A stretch of DNA of 56,421 nt. It comes from Chthoniobacterales bacterium (GTDB taxonomy: Bacteria > Verrucomicrobiota > Verrucomicrobiia > Chthoniobacterales > DASVRZ01). The DNA is taken from positions 1 through 56,421 of the forward strand of contig JBDSQB010000021.1 of assembly GCA_039930045.1 (NCBI GenBank), read 5' to 3'. Under the pieces are notes generated by a model that saw only the letters and a program-made list of their open reading frames with translations, searched no databases and was not told the DNA's origin. The position numbers and the translations under genes are program-made. Positions 1 to 8,773 of this stretch are shown here, piece after piece (positions within the stretch are counted from its first letter, which is position 1; every line of letters starts with the position of its first letter).

Positions 1-1506
<1,506 letters not shown>

Positions 1507-1694
1507 GGCGAGAATCTCGTGTGGATCGCGGAGAAAGCAAAGTGGAGCAAACAAAAATTGGTCTACCACTTCTTGGCCGTCTGACCTCGGCGGCTGCGGG
1601 CGTTGCAAAACATGGTAGCGCTTTGAAATTGTTGCGTTTGGAAAAGTAGTAGCTGGGAATCATCGTTGCGATGAAGAGCCGATGCGCAACCGAT

Positions 1695-2429
1695 CTACCC
1701 GATGAAGGGGCGGTTGGCGGGGAGTTGGAATTCCATGCGGATGCCGTGGTTGGCGGGGTCTGTGTGGGGCCATTCGGCGTCGGCGCTGAATTGGATTTTC
1801 ATGCGTCCGGCGACGGTCTGGTCGAGCAGGGTGTCGCGGCTGGTGCGGAGTTGGGTGGCGGTGCTTTGGCCGCCGGTTTGATTGGTTTGCGCGGCGCGAT
1901 AGGCGGCGAGCGCGTCGAGGAGGGCCTGACGTTTGGCGGCGGTGACTTTGCTGAGGATGTCGGTGGCCGTCTTCAGGTGAATGGCGGTGGCGTATTGTTC
2001 GAGGATGGAGCGGCTGACGAGGAGGTCGATGCCGATGCCGTAATCGAGGAGGACGGTGGGGCGCTGGGCGTGGTGTTTGACGCGGGCGCGGGCCTGGATG
2101 AAGCGGATGATCTCCATGAGGGCGGCGCGGGCGTCGATCTCTTCGTCGGTGTAGTCGGTCTTGGCGGTGGTGGCGGCGGCGGCGCGGCTGCTGAAGTCGC
2201 GCACGGTGGCGCAGTCGGTGAGGAGTGCCTGGATCTCGGCTTCGGTGAGGTCGTCCTCGGCGGGTGGCTCGGCGGCATCGGCGGTGAGCTGGGCGAGGTA
2301 GTCGGGCTTGAGGGCGATGCGGCAGATTTGCTCGGTCTTTGAGAGCGAGGCAAGTTGGGCGGCGTTGAGGGGCGCGGGGGTGGGACCGTCGGGTTGGGGT
2401 GCTGGTGGTGGTGTGGTGTCTTCGGGCAT
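1695..2429 (-). CDS. hypothetical protein, ~240-residue helical family (copy 1, C-terminal variant)
   Basis: 244 residues with a Pro-rich start (residues 1-20) and then an alanine-rich, probably all-helical body. A basic segment near residues 115-125 includes ARARVKHH. The C-terminus contains RMKIQFSADAEWP and ends in RMEFQLPANRPF. The overall architecture resembles the gene at 33749-34477: helical pair, variable middle, LRTSRDTLL-like helix. I judge them distant relatives, by eye only. No catalytic motif is recognisable. The gene is preceded by a 21-bp phased repeat array at 2475-2747, the same arrangement as at the second locus. Start is the ATG at 2429; no Shine-Dalgarno motif is seen. Confidence 0.75.
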   Translation of the reverse strand: MPEDTTPPPAPQPDGPTPAPLNAAQLASLSKTEQICRIALKPDYLAQLTADAAEPPAEDDLTEAEIQALLTDCATVRDFSSRAAAATTAKTDYTDEEIDARAALMEIIRFIQARARVKHHAQRPTVLLDYGIGIDLLVSRSILEQYATAIHLKTATDILSKVTAAKRQALLDALAAYRAAQTNQTGGQSTATQLRTSRDTLLDQTVAGRMKIQFSADAEWPHTDPANHGIRMEFQLPANRPFIG

Positions 2430-2474
2430 GATGTGTTGGAGTTTAAGGATGAATGGATGCGAGTTTGGTTGTTT

Positions 2475-2747
2475 TTGGTCAGATTTTTGAACCGACGCTC
2501 TTTTTGGGATGACTTTGTCTCTTTTTATCCAAGCCGGATGTCTGTTTGGAATGACTGGGTGGATTATGGAGGCGGCTGGGTGAAATTTTGAGGCGAGTTA
2601 AAGTGAAATCGGAGCGGCTGGGTGTCTTTTTGGAGGAGCCGGATGGGTTTTGGGAGGGGCCGAGAAGAGTTTTGCAGGAACCGGGTGAAGTTTTGGAGTG
2701 GCCGTCTTCGTTTTTCAGGTCACTGAGTGGCGCTTTGGGCGTTTCCT
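2475..2747. repeat. 21-bp phased degenerate tandem array, locus 1 (~13 units)
   Basis: About thirteen consecutive units of exactly 21 bp, for example those starting at 2622, 2643, 2664 and 2685. Each has a TTTT/TTTTT tract near its centre followed by GGAG or GCAGG, and most end in CCGG or CTGG. Units are degenerate but keep perfect 21-bp spacing, which is two helical turns. Short frames through the array give artefactual heptad peptides on both strands. The array lies in the 458-bp gap between the divergent genes starting at 2429 and 2888; I see no other gene in this gap. Confidence 0.85.
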
Positions 2748-2887
2748 CAAAAGGAGAAAAGAGGAAAAAGGTCCATGCGACAATAATATAATGGCGATGG
2801 CGCATAATATTTCCAAATCTGGCTGCCGCTTTGTGGGCAACGGATTCTCCTCGTCAGGGGGCGAAGGGGGAGCTAGGAAACTGGGGC

Positions 2888-4651
2888 ATGATCTCCCCAA
2901 AAATCGCGGGTCTTGTCGCGGGCGCTTTGATTGTGGGCGGGGTGCTCGGGCGGCTGACCGGGTCGGCGAAGTCTGATAACCATGGAACTCCCGTCGTGGA
3001 GAGGTCGGCGGGTGGGGCTTCGGCTCCCGGTCGTGCGCTGGAATTGAGCAATGATCCGGGGTCGTCTCGTGCCATCGCGGATGTGACGCCGGGCCAGGAA
3101 ATCGCGAAGCAGGACCGGGTGATGTCGTTGCTGGAGATTCTCCGCCTCAATGGAAGTCGCAAGCTTTGGGAAAATGCCCGGCGTTTTGCCCAAAGTCTGG
3201 ATCGCTCGGGAGTGATGACCGCCCTCCAGCAAGTCGAAGGGTTGCCGCAGACGAACGTCCGCCGCTCGCTGATGCACAGCTTGATCGGACGCCTGGCGGA
3301 GCTGTCGCCGAAGGAGGCGATCCGTTATGCGGACACGCAGAAGGACCGGGACTCGCGGGAAAATTTTTACGGCAACATCGCCAGTGTCTGGGCGGAGTCG
3401 GATCTGAATGCGGCGAAGGCGTGGGCGTTTTCTCTGCCCGAGGGCAGTGCGCGGCGCAATGCGATCAGCGGGGTGATCGGGGCGATTGCCGACAAGGACC
3501 CGGATGCCGCGTTGAAGATGGTGCTGGCGATGCCGAAGCTGGCGTCGGACGGTTACAATTGGGCCTGGTCGGTTTTTGGAACGCTTACCAGCCGGAATCC
3601 GGCGGATGCGGCCCGGCGCGCGGCGAGTTTGCCGGGAACCCAGTTTCGTCAGCAGGCCATCGGCGTGGTGGCGAGCAACTGGAGCAACACCGATCCGAAA
3701 GCCGCGGCTGCCTGGGCGGAGTCGCTCCCCGGCGGCAATCTTCAGCAGCAGGCGATGCGCAGTATTGTTTCCAATTGGGCCCGGACTGATCCGTTGGCGG
3801 CGGCGGAATATGTGGGGAAATTTCCTCCCGGTCAGGTGCAGCGCGAGATGGTGGGCAATCTCGCCTCGCAATGGGCGCAGCAGGATGCGACGGCCGCGCT
3901 GGCTTGGGTGGAGAAGTTGCCGCAGGGCGGGACGCGGGAAAATGCGATGACGAACGCACTCTCGCAGTGGGCGCAGAATGAGCCGCGTCTGGCAGCGGAT
4001 TACGTGATGCGGCTGCAGGGCGACAACAAGTTTCAGAATTATCTGCAATCGCTCACCTACAGTTGGGGCCGCAACGATCCGGCGGCGGCGCTGGCGTGGG
4101 CCCGGGCGCAGAATAATCCCGAGGTGGAGAAAAATTTCACGGCCAATCTGCTCGGCCAGTGGGCGCAATATGAGCCGGAGAAAGCGGCGGCGCAGGTCAG
4201 CGCGATCAAGAGTCCGGAAGCGCAGAAGCAAGCCATCGAGCGGATTGCCAGCCAGTGGTCGGAGTCGGAGCCGGAGAAGGCGATTTCGTGGTTGAGCCAG
4301 ATGCCAGAGGGCGATTCGCGGGAAAACGCGCTGCGGAATGCGGTGTCGAATTGGTCACGAGACAATCCGGAAAACACCTCGGCATGGTTGAACAAGTTGC
4401 CCGCCGGGAAAACGCGCGACACGATGATCTCGACGTTCACGGGCAACATCGCGGAGTTTGACCCGGCGACGGCAGCGACCTGGGCGACGTCCGTTTCCGA
4501 TGACAATCAGCGCCGGAATGCGACGCAGAACGTTCTTTACACCTGGTCGCGCAACGACAAAGCGTCGGCCCAGCAATGGCTGGCTCGGCAGACGGGCTTG
4601 TCGAAAGAGGACTTCGATTCGTATCAGCAGCAGATCAACAACGCGAAGTAA
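2888..4651 (+). CDS. exported alpha-helical repeat protein (WAxxDPxAA repeats)
   Basis: 587 residues from the ATG at 2888; the open frame extends upstream to 2831. I chose 2888 because it is followed directly by a hydrophobic segment (KIAGLVAGALIVGGVLG) that acts as signal or anchor and because a GGGGGAG tract lies ~17 bases upstream. From about residue 95 to the end there are roughly fourteen repeats of ~33 residues. Each contains a motif like NWAxxDPxAAAxWAxxLPxG followed by R-x-x-A, predicting paired helices in a TPR-like solenoid. Such scaffolds usually bind proteins. No enzyme motif is visible. I know similar repeats from verrucomicrobial proteins of unknown role. Transcribed alone, followed by the tRNA-tuf unit. 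Confidence 0.85.
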   Translation: MISPKIAGLVAGALIVGGVLGRLTGSAKSDNHGTPVVERSAGGASAPGRALELSNDPGSSRAIADVTPGQEIAKQDRVMSLLEILRLNGSRKLWENARRFAQSLDRSGVMTALQQVEGLPQTNVRRSLMHSLIGRLAELSPKEAIRYADTQKDRDSRENFYGNIASVWAESDLNAAKAWAFSLPEGSARRNAISGVIGAIADKDPDAALKMVLAMPKLASDGYNWAWSVFGTLTSRNPADAARRAASLPGTQFRQQAIGVVASNWSNTDPKAAAAWAESLPGGNLQQQAMRSIVSNWARTDPLAAAEYVGKFPPGQVQREMVGNLASQWAQQDATAALAWVEKLPQGGTRENAMTNALSQWAQNEPRLAADYVMRLQGDNKFQNYLQSLTYSWGRNDPAAALAWARAQNNPEVEKNFTANLLGQWAQYEPEKAAAQVSAIKSPEAQKQAIERIASQWSESEPEKAISWLSQMPEGDSRENALRNAVSNWSRDNPENTSAWLNKLPAGKTRDTMISTFTGNIAEFDPATAATWATSVSDDNQRRNATQNVLYTWSRNDKASAQQWLARQTGLSKEDFDSYQQQINNAK

Positions 4652-4736
4652 GGCTGATTTTTGGGTCTGAAATCCTTGAGAGACGCGGCAAAAAGCTCGG
4701 AAATGGGCCGCTTTCCCGGTTTTCCATAAATTATCT

Positions 4737-4764
4737 TTGACACTCCAGCGCGACTCGTTACCTT
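4737..4764 (+). promoter_or_regulatory. candidate sigma70 promoter for the tRNA-Thr/tuf unit
   Basis: TTGACA at 4737-4742, a 16-bp spacer and TACCTT at 4759-4764. It lies about 180 bp before the tRNA-Thr gene in an otherwise empty interval (4652-4945). The -35 box is perfect; the -10 box matches TATAAT at three of six positions. No competing signal was seen nearer the tRNA. Confidence 0.45.
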
Positions 4765-4945
4765 TCCGACTCGCCTTTAGAAAGACGGGAGTGGACCGCC
4801 CTGATCGTTTGACGCTTGCAAAAGTGGATTCGGTTGGGGTTTTTTACCCCCTCGTTCCGAAAGCGGCGCCCACAAATATGGCTTCGGCCTTATCGGTTTC
4901 GCAAGAGATCGGGAAGCGACACGACCAGCGATGGTCGCGACATAC

Positions 4946-5021
4946 GCCCTCATAGCTCAGTTGGTAGAGCACATCCTTGGTAAGGATGAGGTCACCGGTT
5001 CAAGCCCGGTTGAGGGCTCCA
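4946..5021 (+). tRNA. tRNA-Thr (anticodon GGT)
   Basis: A 7-bp acceptor stem pairs GCCCTCA (4946-4952) with TGAGGGC (5011-5017), and CCA is encoded at 5019-5021. The D arm contains AGCTCAGTTGGTAGAGC. The anticodon stem CATCC/GGATG holds the loop TTGGTAA with anticodon GGT. The T arm contains GGTTCAAGCC. It lies immediately before tuf, the usual tRNA-tuf arrangement. Confidence 0.97.
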
Positions 5022-5159
5022 TATTCGTTTTCGTTCGAGTTAAATCCGAATGAAGCGCGCCGGCAAATCGGGCGACCAAGCAATTTGCATAACAACCAAC
5101 CCGTAAAACAAACAATAACTATTAACTGACTTTCCAAGTAACACTTGGGAGACAATTCC

Positions 5160-6356
5160 ATGGCCAAGGACAAATTCGACAGAAGCAAACCCCACGTTAA
5201 CATCGGCACCATCGGCCACGTTGACCACGGCAAGACCACCCTCACCGCAGCAATCACCACGATTCTTTCCAAAAAAGGGTTCGCGGAAGCTAAGAAATAC
5301 GCGGAAATCGATGCAGCGCCCGAAGAAAAAGAGCGCGGCATCACCATCAATACCGCTCACGTGGAATACCAGACCGACAAGCGTCACTACGCTCACGTCG
5401 ATTGTCCCGGACACGCCGATTATGTGAAGAACATGATCACCGGCGCCGCCCAAATGGACGGTGGCATTCTCGTTGTTTCCGCAGCCGACGGCCCGATGCC
5501 CCAGACTCGTGAGCACATTCTGCTCGCACGTCAGGTCGGCGTTCCAGCGCTCGTCGTTTTCTTGAACAAGTGCGACATGGTCGATGACCCAGAGCTCCTC
5601 GAACTCGTCGAAATGGAAGTGCGCGAACTCCTTTCCAGCTACGAATTCCCGGGCGACACCATTCCCGTCGTCAAAGGCAGCGCCACGAAAGCTCTCGCTT
5701 CCGGCGACCCCACTTCGCCAGAAGGCAAGTGCATCATGGATCTGATGGACGCCGTGGACGAATACATCCCGCTTCCAGAGCGTGCGATCGACATGCCGTT
5801 CCTGATGCCAATCGAAGACGTGTTCAACATTGAAGGTCGCGGCACTGTCGCCACTGGTCGTGTCGAGCGCGGTATCCTCAAGAAGATGGAAGAAGTCGAG
5901 ATCGTGGGCATCAACCCTACGGCCAAGACGACCGTCACCGACATCGAAATGTTCCGCAAGCTCCTCGACGAGGCTCGTGCGGGCGACAACGTCGGCATCT
6001 TGCTTCGCGGCATCAAAAAGGAAAACATCGAGCGCGGCCAGGTCATCGCCAAGCCAGGTTCGATCAAGCCTTACAAGAAATTCAAATCGGAGATCTACGT
6101 TCTCTCGAAAGAAGAAGGTGGCCGTCACACGCCATTCTTCTCGAACTACCGTCCGCAGTTTTACTTCCGCACCACGGACGTGACCGGCACCGTCAAGCTC
6201 CCTGAAGGAGTCGAAATGGTGATGCCTGGTGACAACGTCTCGGTCGAAATCGAACTCATCACCCCGGTCGCCATGGAGAAGACTCTCCGCTTCGCCATTC
6301 GCGAAGGTGGCAAAACCGTCGGTGCCGGTCGTATCGCCGACATCATCACCGAATAA
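5160..6356 (+). CDS. tuf: elongation factor Tu
   Basis: 398 residues. The GTPase that delivers aminoacyl-tRNA to the ribosome. G1 is GHVDHGKT (19-26), G3 is DCPGH (81-85) and G4 is NKCD (136-139); domains 2 and 3 follow and end with RTVGAGRI-like sequence. Start is the ATG giving [14 protein letters not shown]; the frame opens upstream at 5145, but that extension is not conserved. A GGGAG sequence ~11 bases upstream is one of the few Shine-Dalgarno-like motifs in the window, fitting a highly expressed gene. It sits between tRNA-Thr and tRNA-Trp and is followed by a hairpin terminator, so it probably forms a transcript with tRNA-Thr. Confidence 0.98.
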   Translation: MAKDKFDRSKPHVNIGTIGHVDHGKTTLTAAITTILSKKGFAEAKKYAEIDAAPEEKERGITINTAHVEYQTDKRHYAHVDCPGHADYVKNMITGAAQMDGGILVVSAADGPMPQTREHILLARQVGVPALVVFLNKCDMVDDPELLELVEMEVRELLSSYEFPGDTIPVVKGSATKALASGDPTSPEGKCIMDLMDAVDEYIPLPERAIDMPFLMPIEDVFNIEGRGTVATGRVERGILKKMEEVEIVGINPTAKTTVTDIEMFRKLLDEARAGDNVGILLRGIKKENIERGQVIAKPGSIKPYKKFKSEIYVLSKEEGGRHTPFFSNYRPQFYFRTTDVTGTVKLPEGVEMVMPGDNVSVEIELITPVAMEKTLRFAIREGGKTVGAGRIADIITE

Positions 6357-6370
6357 AGTTAGTTTTATTT

Positions 6371-6411
6371 CCCCGCCATCGGAATTAAACTCCGCTGGCG
6401 GGGCTAAACTT
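6371..6411 (+). terminator. Rho-independent terminator after tuf
   Basis: A stem of CCCCGCCA with inner CGGA (6371-6383) pairs with TCCG and TGGCGGGG (6391-6403); a CTAAACTTTT tail follows. It ends the tRNA-Thr-tuf transcript just before tRNA-Trp. The T tract is short, so read-through is possible. Confidence 0.65.
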
Positions 6412-6425
6412 TTCACAGCGAACAT

Positions 6426-6498
6426 ACGGCAGTAGTTCAATTGGTAGAGCAGCGGTCTCCAAAACCGCGTGTTGGGGGTTCGAGTCCCTCCTGCCGTG
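6426..6498 (+). tRNA. tRNA-Trp (anticodon CCA)
   Basis: Acceptor stem ACGGCAG (6426-6432) pairs with CTGCCGT (6491-6497). The anticodon stem GCGGT/ACCGC carries the loop CTCCAAA with anticodon CCA. The T arm is GGGGGTTCGAGTCCCTC. The 3' CCA is not encoded (CTC follows), unlike the tRNA-Thr gene upstream. The tuf - tRNA-Trp - secE order is common in bacteria. Confidence 0.97.
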
Positions 6499-6545
6499 CT
6501 CCGCTCCTCTCCAAACCTTAGTTTTCGCAGCCCACCTTTTCATTC

Positions 6546-6755
6546 ATGGCCAGCCCCGGTAAATTTATCAGCGAAGTTCGCACTGAACTCGCCAAAGCCT
6601 CGTGGCCTTGGGACACCAAGGAAAAAGGCGCGAAACGTTACAAAGAAATCATCGATTCCACTTCGGTCACCGTCATCGGCATCCTCCTTCTCAGCGCGTT
6701 TATCGCCTTCTGGGATTATATTTTGCTCGTTGTCGTCGGCTGGTTGACGAAGTAA
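6546..6755 (+). CDS. secE: preprotein translocase subunit SecE
   Basis: 69 residues, the short single-span form of SecE. An amphipathic helix (FISEVRTELAKASWPWDTKE, residues 7-26) carries the typical E-L-x-K-x-x-W-P motif. It is followed by one membrane span near residues 43-66. SecE clamps SecY in the Sec translocon of the inner membrane. The position between tRNA-Trp and nusG confirms the assignment. No Shine-Dalgarno motif; the leader is pyrimidine-rich (CTTTTCATTC). Confidence 0.97.
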   Translation: MASPGKFISEVRTELAKASWPWDTKEKGAKRYKEIIDSTSVTVIGILLLSAFIAFWDYILLVVVGWLTK

Positions 6756-6774
6756 TCTTTCCTCCCCAATTTTC

Positions 6775-7344
6775 ATGCCTCTCGCTATCGCTCCCAAAGA
6801 TCAATGGTATGCCGTCCAAGTGCTTTCCGGTCAGGAAAACAAAGTGGCCGACAACCTGAACAAACGCATCAAAACCGACGAAATGAGCGATCTCATTTAC
6901 GAGATCATTGTTCCGACGGAACGCGTCTCCGAGATCAAGCGCGGTAAAAAGACCGAGACCACGCGCAAACTCATGCCGGGCTACGTGATCGCCAACATGC
7001 ATTTGCTCGACGAAAACAACCAGCTCGTCGCCCGCACTTGGTATTTTATTAAAGACACCACCGGCGTCATTGGCTTCGCCGGAAACAAGGATCGTCCCCT
7101 CCCCATCTCTCCGAAGGACGTGGAAAATATTCTCTCCCAAGCCCGCGCCGCTGACGAAAAGGTTAAACCCAAGGTCAGCTTCGAGATCGGCGAATCGGTC
7201 AAAGTCGCCGACGGTCCATTCCAAAATCAGGCCGGCATCGTCGAGGAAATCGACCCCGAACGCGGCAAGATCCGCGTTTCCGTCAGCATTTTCGGCCGCT
7301 CCACTCCAGTGGAACTCGAATACTGGCAGGTCGAACGCGCCTGA
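6775..7344 (+). CDS. nusG: transcription termination/antitermination factor NusG
   Basis: 189 residues. The NGN domain begins QWYAVQVLSGQENKVADNL and continues through the conserved R-K-L-M-P-G-Y-V segment (about 62-75). The C-terminal KOW domain starts near residue 136 (FEIGESVKVADGPFQNQAGIVEEID). NusG binds RNA polymerase, aids processivity and Rho-dependent termination, and couples to ribosomal protein S10. It follows secE by 19 bases in the classic secE-nusG-rplK operon. Confidence 0.98.
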   Translation: MPLAIAPKDQWYAVQVLSGQENKVADNLNKRIKTDEMSDLIYEIIVPTERVSEIKRGKKTETTRKLMPGYVIANMHLLDENNQLVARTWYFIKDTTGVIGFAGNKDRPLPISPKDVENILSQARAADEKVKPKVSFEIGESVKVADGPFQNQAGIVEEIDPERGKIRVSVSIFGRSTPVELEYWQVERA

Positions 7345-7457
7345 TTCCATTGGAACTCCGCTCATTTTCAGCTCAACTCATTTTACGCACAAACTCAAAA
7401 CCCGGAAAAACCGCTCTGCCGCCTCATCGGAGTTGCATTCCATTCATCTAATCTAAA

Positions 7458-7883
7458 ATGGCAAAAGAAGTCGTCGGTCAAATCAAACTCCAAATCCCTG
7501 CTGGTGCGGCCAACCCCGCTCCACCCGTCGGTCCCGCCCTCGGTCAGCAAGGCGTCAACATCATGGCGTTCTGCAAAGAATTTAACGCCGCCACCCAGAA
7601 GCAGGCCGGAGACATTCTCCCGGTCGTCATCACGGTTTATAAGGATAAATCCTTCACTTTCATTACAAAAAGCCCGCCCGCTGGTGTGCTTTTGAAGAAA
7701 GCGGCCAACATTGCCTCCGGTTCCAAGGAGCCGAATAAAGTCAAAGTCGCCACGCTGACCAAGAAGCAAATCATGGACATCGTGAAGATTAAGTCCAAGG
7801 ACCTCAACGCGCGCACTGAAGAAGCTGGTTTCCGCATCATCGCTGGAACCGCTCGCCAGATGGGCATCGAGATCGAAGGCTAA
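7458..7883 (+). CDS. rplK: 50S ribosomal protein L11
   Basis: 141 residues, full length. It begins [30 protein letters not shown], and the proline-rich hinge is followed by the rRNA-binding C-terminal domain ending [11 protein letters not shown]11 forms the GTPase-associated centre with 23S rRNA. In most bacteria rplA follows at once; here a strong terminator and then msrB follow, so the L11 operon is cut after its first ribosomal gene. The leader from 7345 to 7457 shows no coding potential. Confidence 0.98.
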   Translation: MAKEVVGQIKLQIPAGAANPAPPVGPALGQQGVNIMAFCKEFNAATQKQAGDILPVVITVYKDKSFTFITKSPPAGVLLKKAANIASGSKEPNKVKVATLTKKQIMDIVKIKSKDLNARTEEAGFRIIAGTARQMGIEIEG

Positions 7884-7925
7884 ACACCAATTCCCACTAG
7901 ACGTGTCCACTGCGGCACGCCGGAA

Positions 7926-7957
7926 AGCCGGAATCAGCAATGATTCCGGCTTTTTTA
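7926..7957 (+). terminator. strong Rho-independent terminator after rplK
   Basis: An 11-bp perfect stem, AGCCGGAATCA (7926-7936) with TGATTCCGGCT (7941-7951), closes a GCAA tetraloop and runs into six T residues. It marks a real transcript end after rplK. Confidence 0.92.
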
Positions 7958-8111
7958 TTCCTATTACTGATGCAGAACCAAGAAAGTCGTCGCCTTGGCC
8001 CGGCATTTGCTTATTTGATTCTCATAAATGATTTTAGGGAAGCAATTCCCTGCCGACGTAAGCTGGCTAGAAGTCCTGTGCAAACAGAGGGACCCGCTAG
8101 AATCCATGCTT

Positions 8112-8170
8112 CCTGCCAGCGAAGGCGAAAATGGCGGTCCTCGTGACCGTCATTTTTGCTTTCTGGCAGG
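8112..8170 (+). promoter_or_regulatory. long hairpin in the msrB leader
   Basis: CCTGCCAG (8112-8119) pairs with CTGGCAGG (8163-8170). Inside this, AAAATGGCGGTC pairs with GACCGTCATTTT with one mismatch around a CTCGT loop. The element ends 19 bases before the msrB start codon, and a smaller hairpin, AGGGAA/TTCCCT, lies near 8036-8051. A leader structure that could hide the start region or act as an attenuator is plausible. I do not recognise a known riboswitch class. Confidence 0.45.
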
Positions 8171-8189
8171 CGTGCGGTATTTTCGTCCC

Positions 8190-8567
8190 ATGCAAGACGA
8201 ATACGCCGACAAATTGACGCCCGAACAATACCGTGTGGCACGTCAGGGAGGAACCGAGCCTCCATTCCGCAACGCGTATTGGGACAACAAAAAGCCAGGC
8301 AAATATTATTGCGTCGCCTGTGGCGAATTGCTCTTCGATTCCTCTGCCAAATACGATTCCGGCACCGGTTGGCCGAGTTTTTATGCCCCGGCCAACGAGT
8401 CGAGTGTGAGTGAAATCGTGGATCGCACCCACGGCATGATCCGCACTGAATCTGTCTGCGCCAAGTGCGGCAGCCATCTGGGTCACGTCTTTGACGACGG
8501 TCCAGCTCCGACTGGCCTGCGCTATTGCATGAACTCTGCCTCGCTCCAATTCGAGCCGGAGAAGTAG
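8190..8567 (+). CDS. msrB: peptide-methionine (R)-S-oxide reductase MsrB
   Basis: 125 residues. Reduces the R epimer of methionine sulfoxide in proteins. Two zinc-binding Cys pairs (CVAC and CAKC) and the catalytic cysteine in [11 protein letters not shown] are present, together with the GTGWPSF substrate motif. The frame is open from 8028, but the ATG at 8190 ([16 protein letters not shown]) matches the family's usual N-terminus. The upstream part overlaps a large hairpin. No signal peptide, so cytoplasmic. Confidence 0.95.
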   Translation: MQDEYADKLTPEQYRVARQGGTEPPFRNAYWDNKKPGKYYCVACGELLFDSSAKYDSGTGWPSFYAPANESSVSEIVDRTHGMIRTESVCAKCGSHLGHVFDDGPAPTGLRYCMNSASLQFEPEK

Positions 8568-8773
8568 CTGAGGCCGGGTGGCTCTTTGCCCGTCGCCAGT
8601 GCAAAATCATGGGCAAAAAATACTCGACGGAAGCATTGCAAGTTTTCGGATAATCCGCTTTGCTCTGCGAAGAATTTTCCTAAAGATCTCTTTGCCTTTG
8701 CCTATCCGCGCTGATAAAAATTTCCCAAGATAAGTTTCCCTAATACTTTTACCTTTCTCACTCTCGAAACTGC

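Noticed and set aside
1671-2342. 223-codon Gly-rich plus frame
   Set aside because: Shadow of the minus-strand hypothetical gene; glycine and valine runs come from its GC-rich third positions.
2873-4231. 452-codon minus frame opposite the repeat protein
   Set aside because: Arg/Pro/His-rich translation mirrors the repeats on the plus strand; no plausible protein.
5040-6440. 466-codon open frame on the minus strand opposite tuf
   Set aside because: It is a shadow of the strongly biased codon use of tuf; the protein has no family-like features and would overlap both tRNA genes' flanks.
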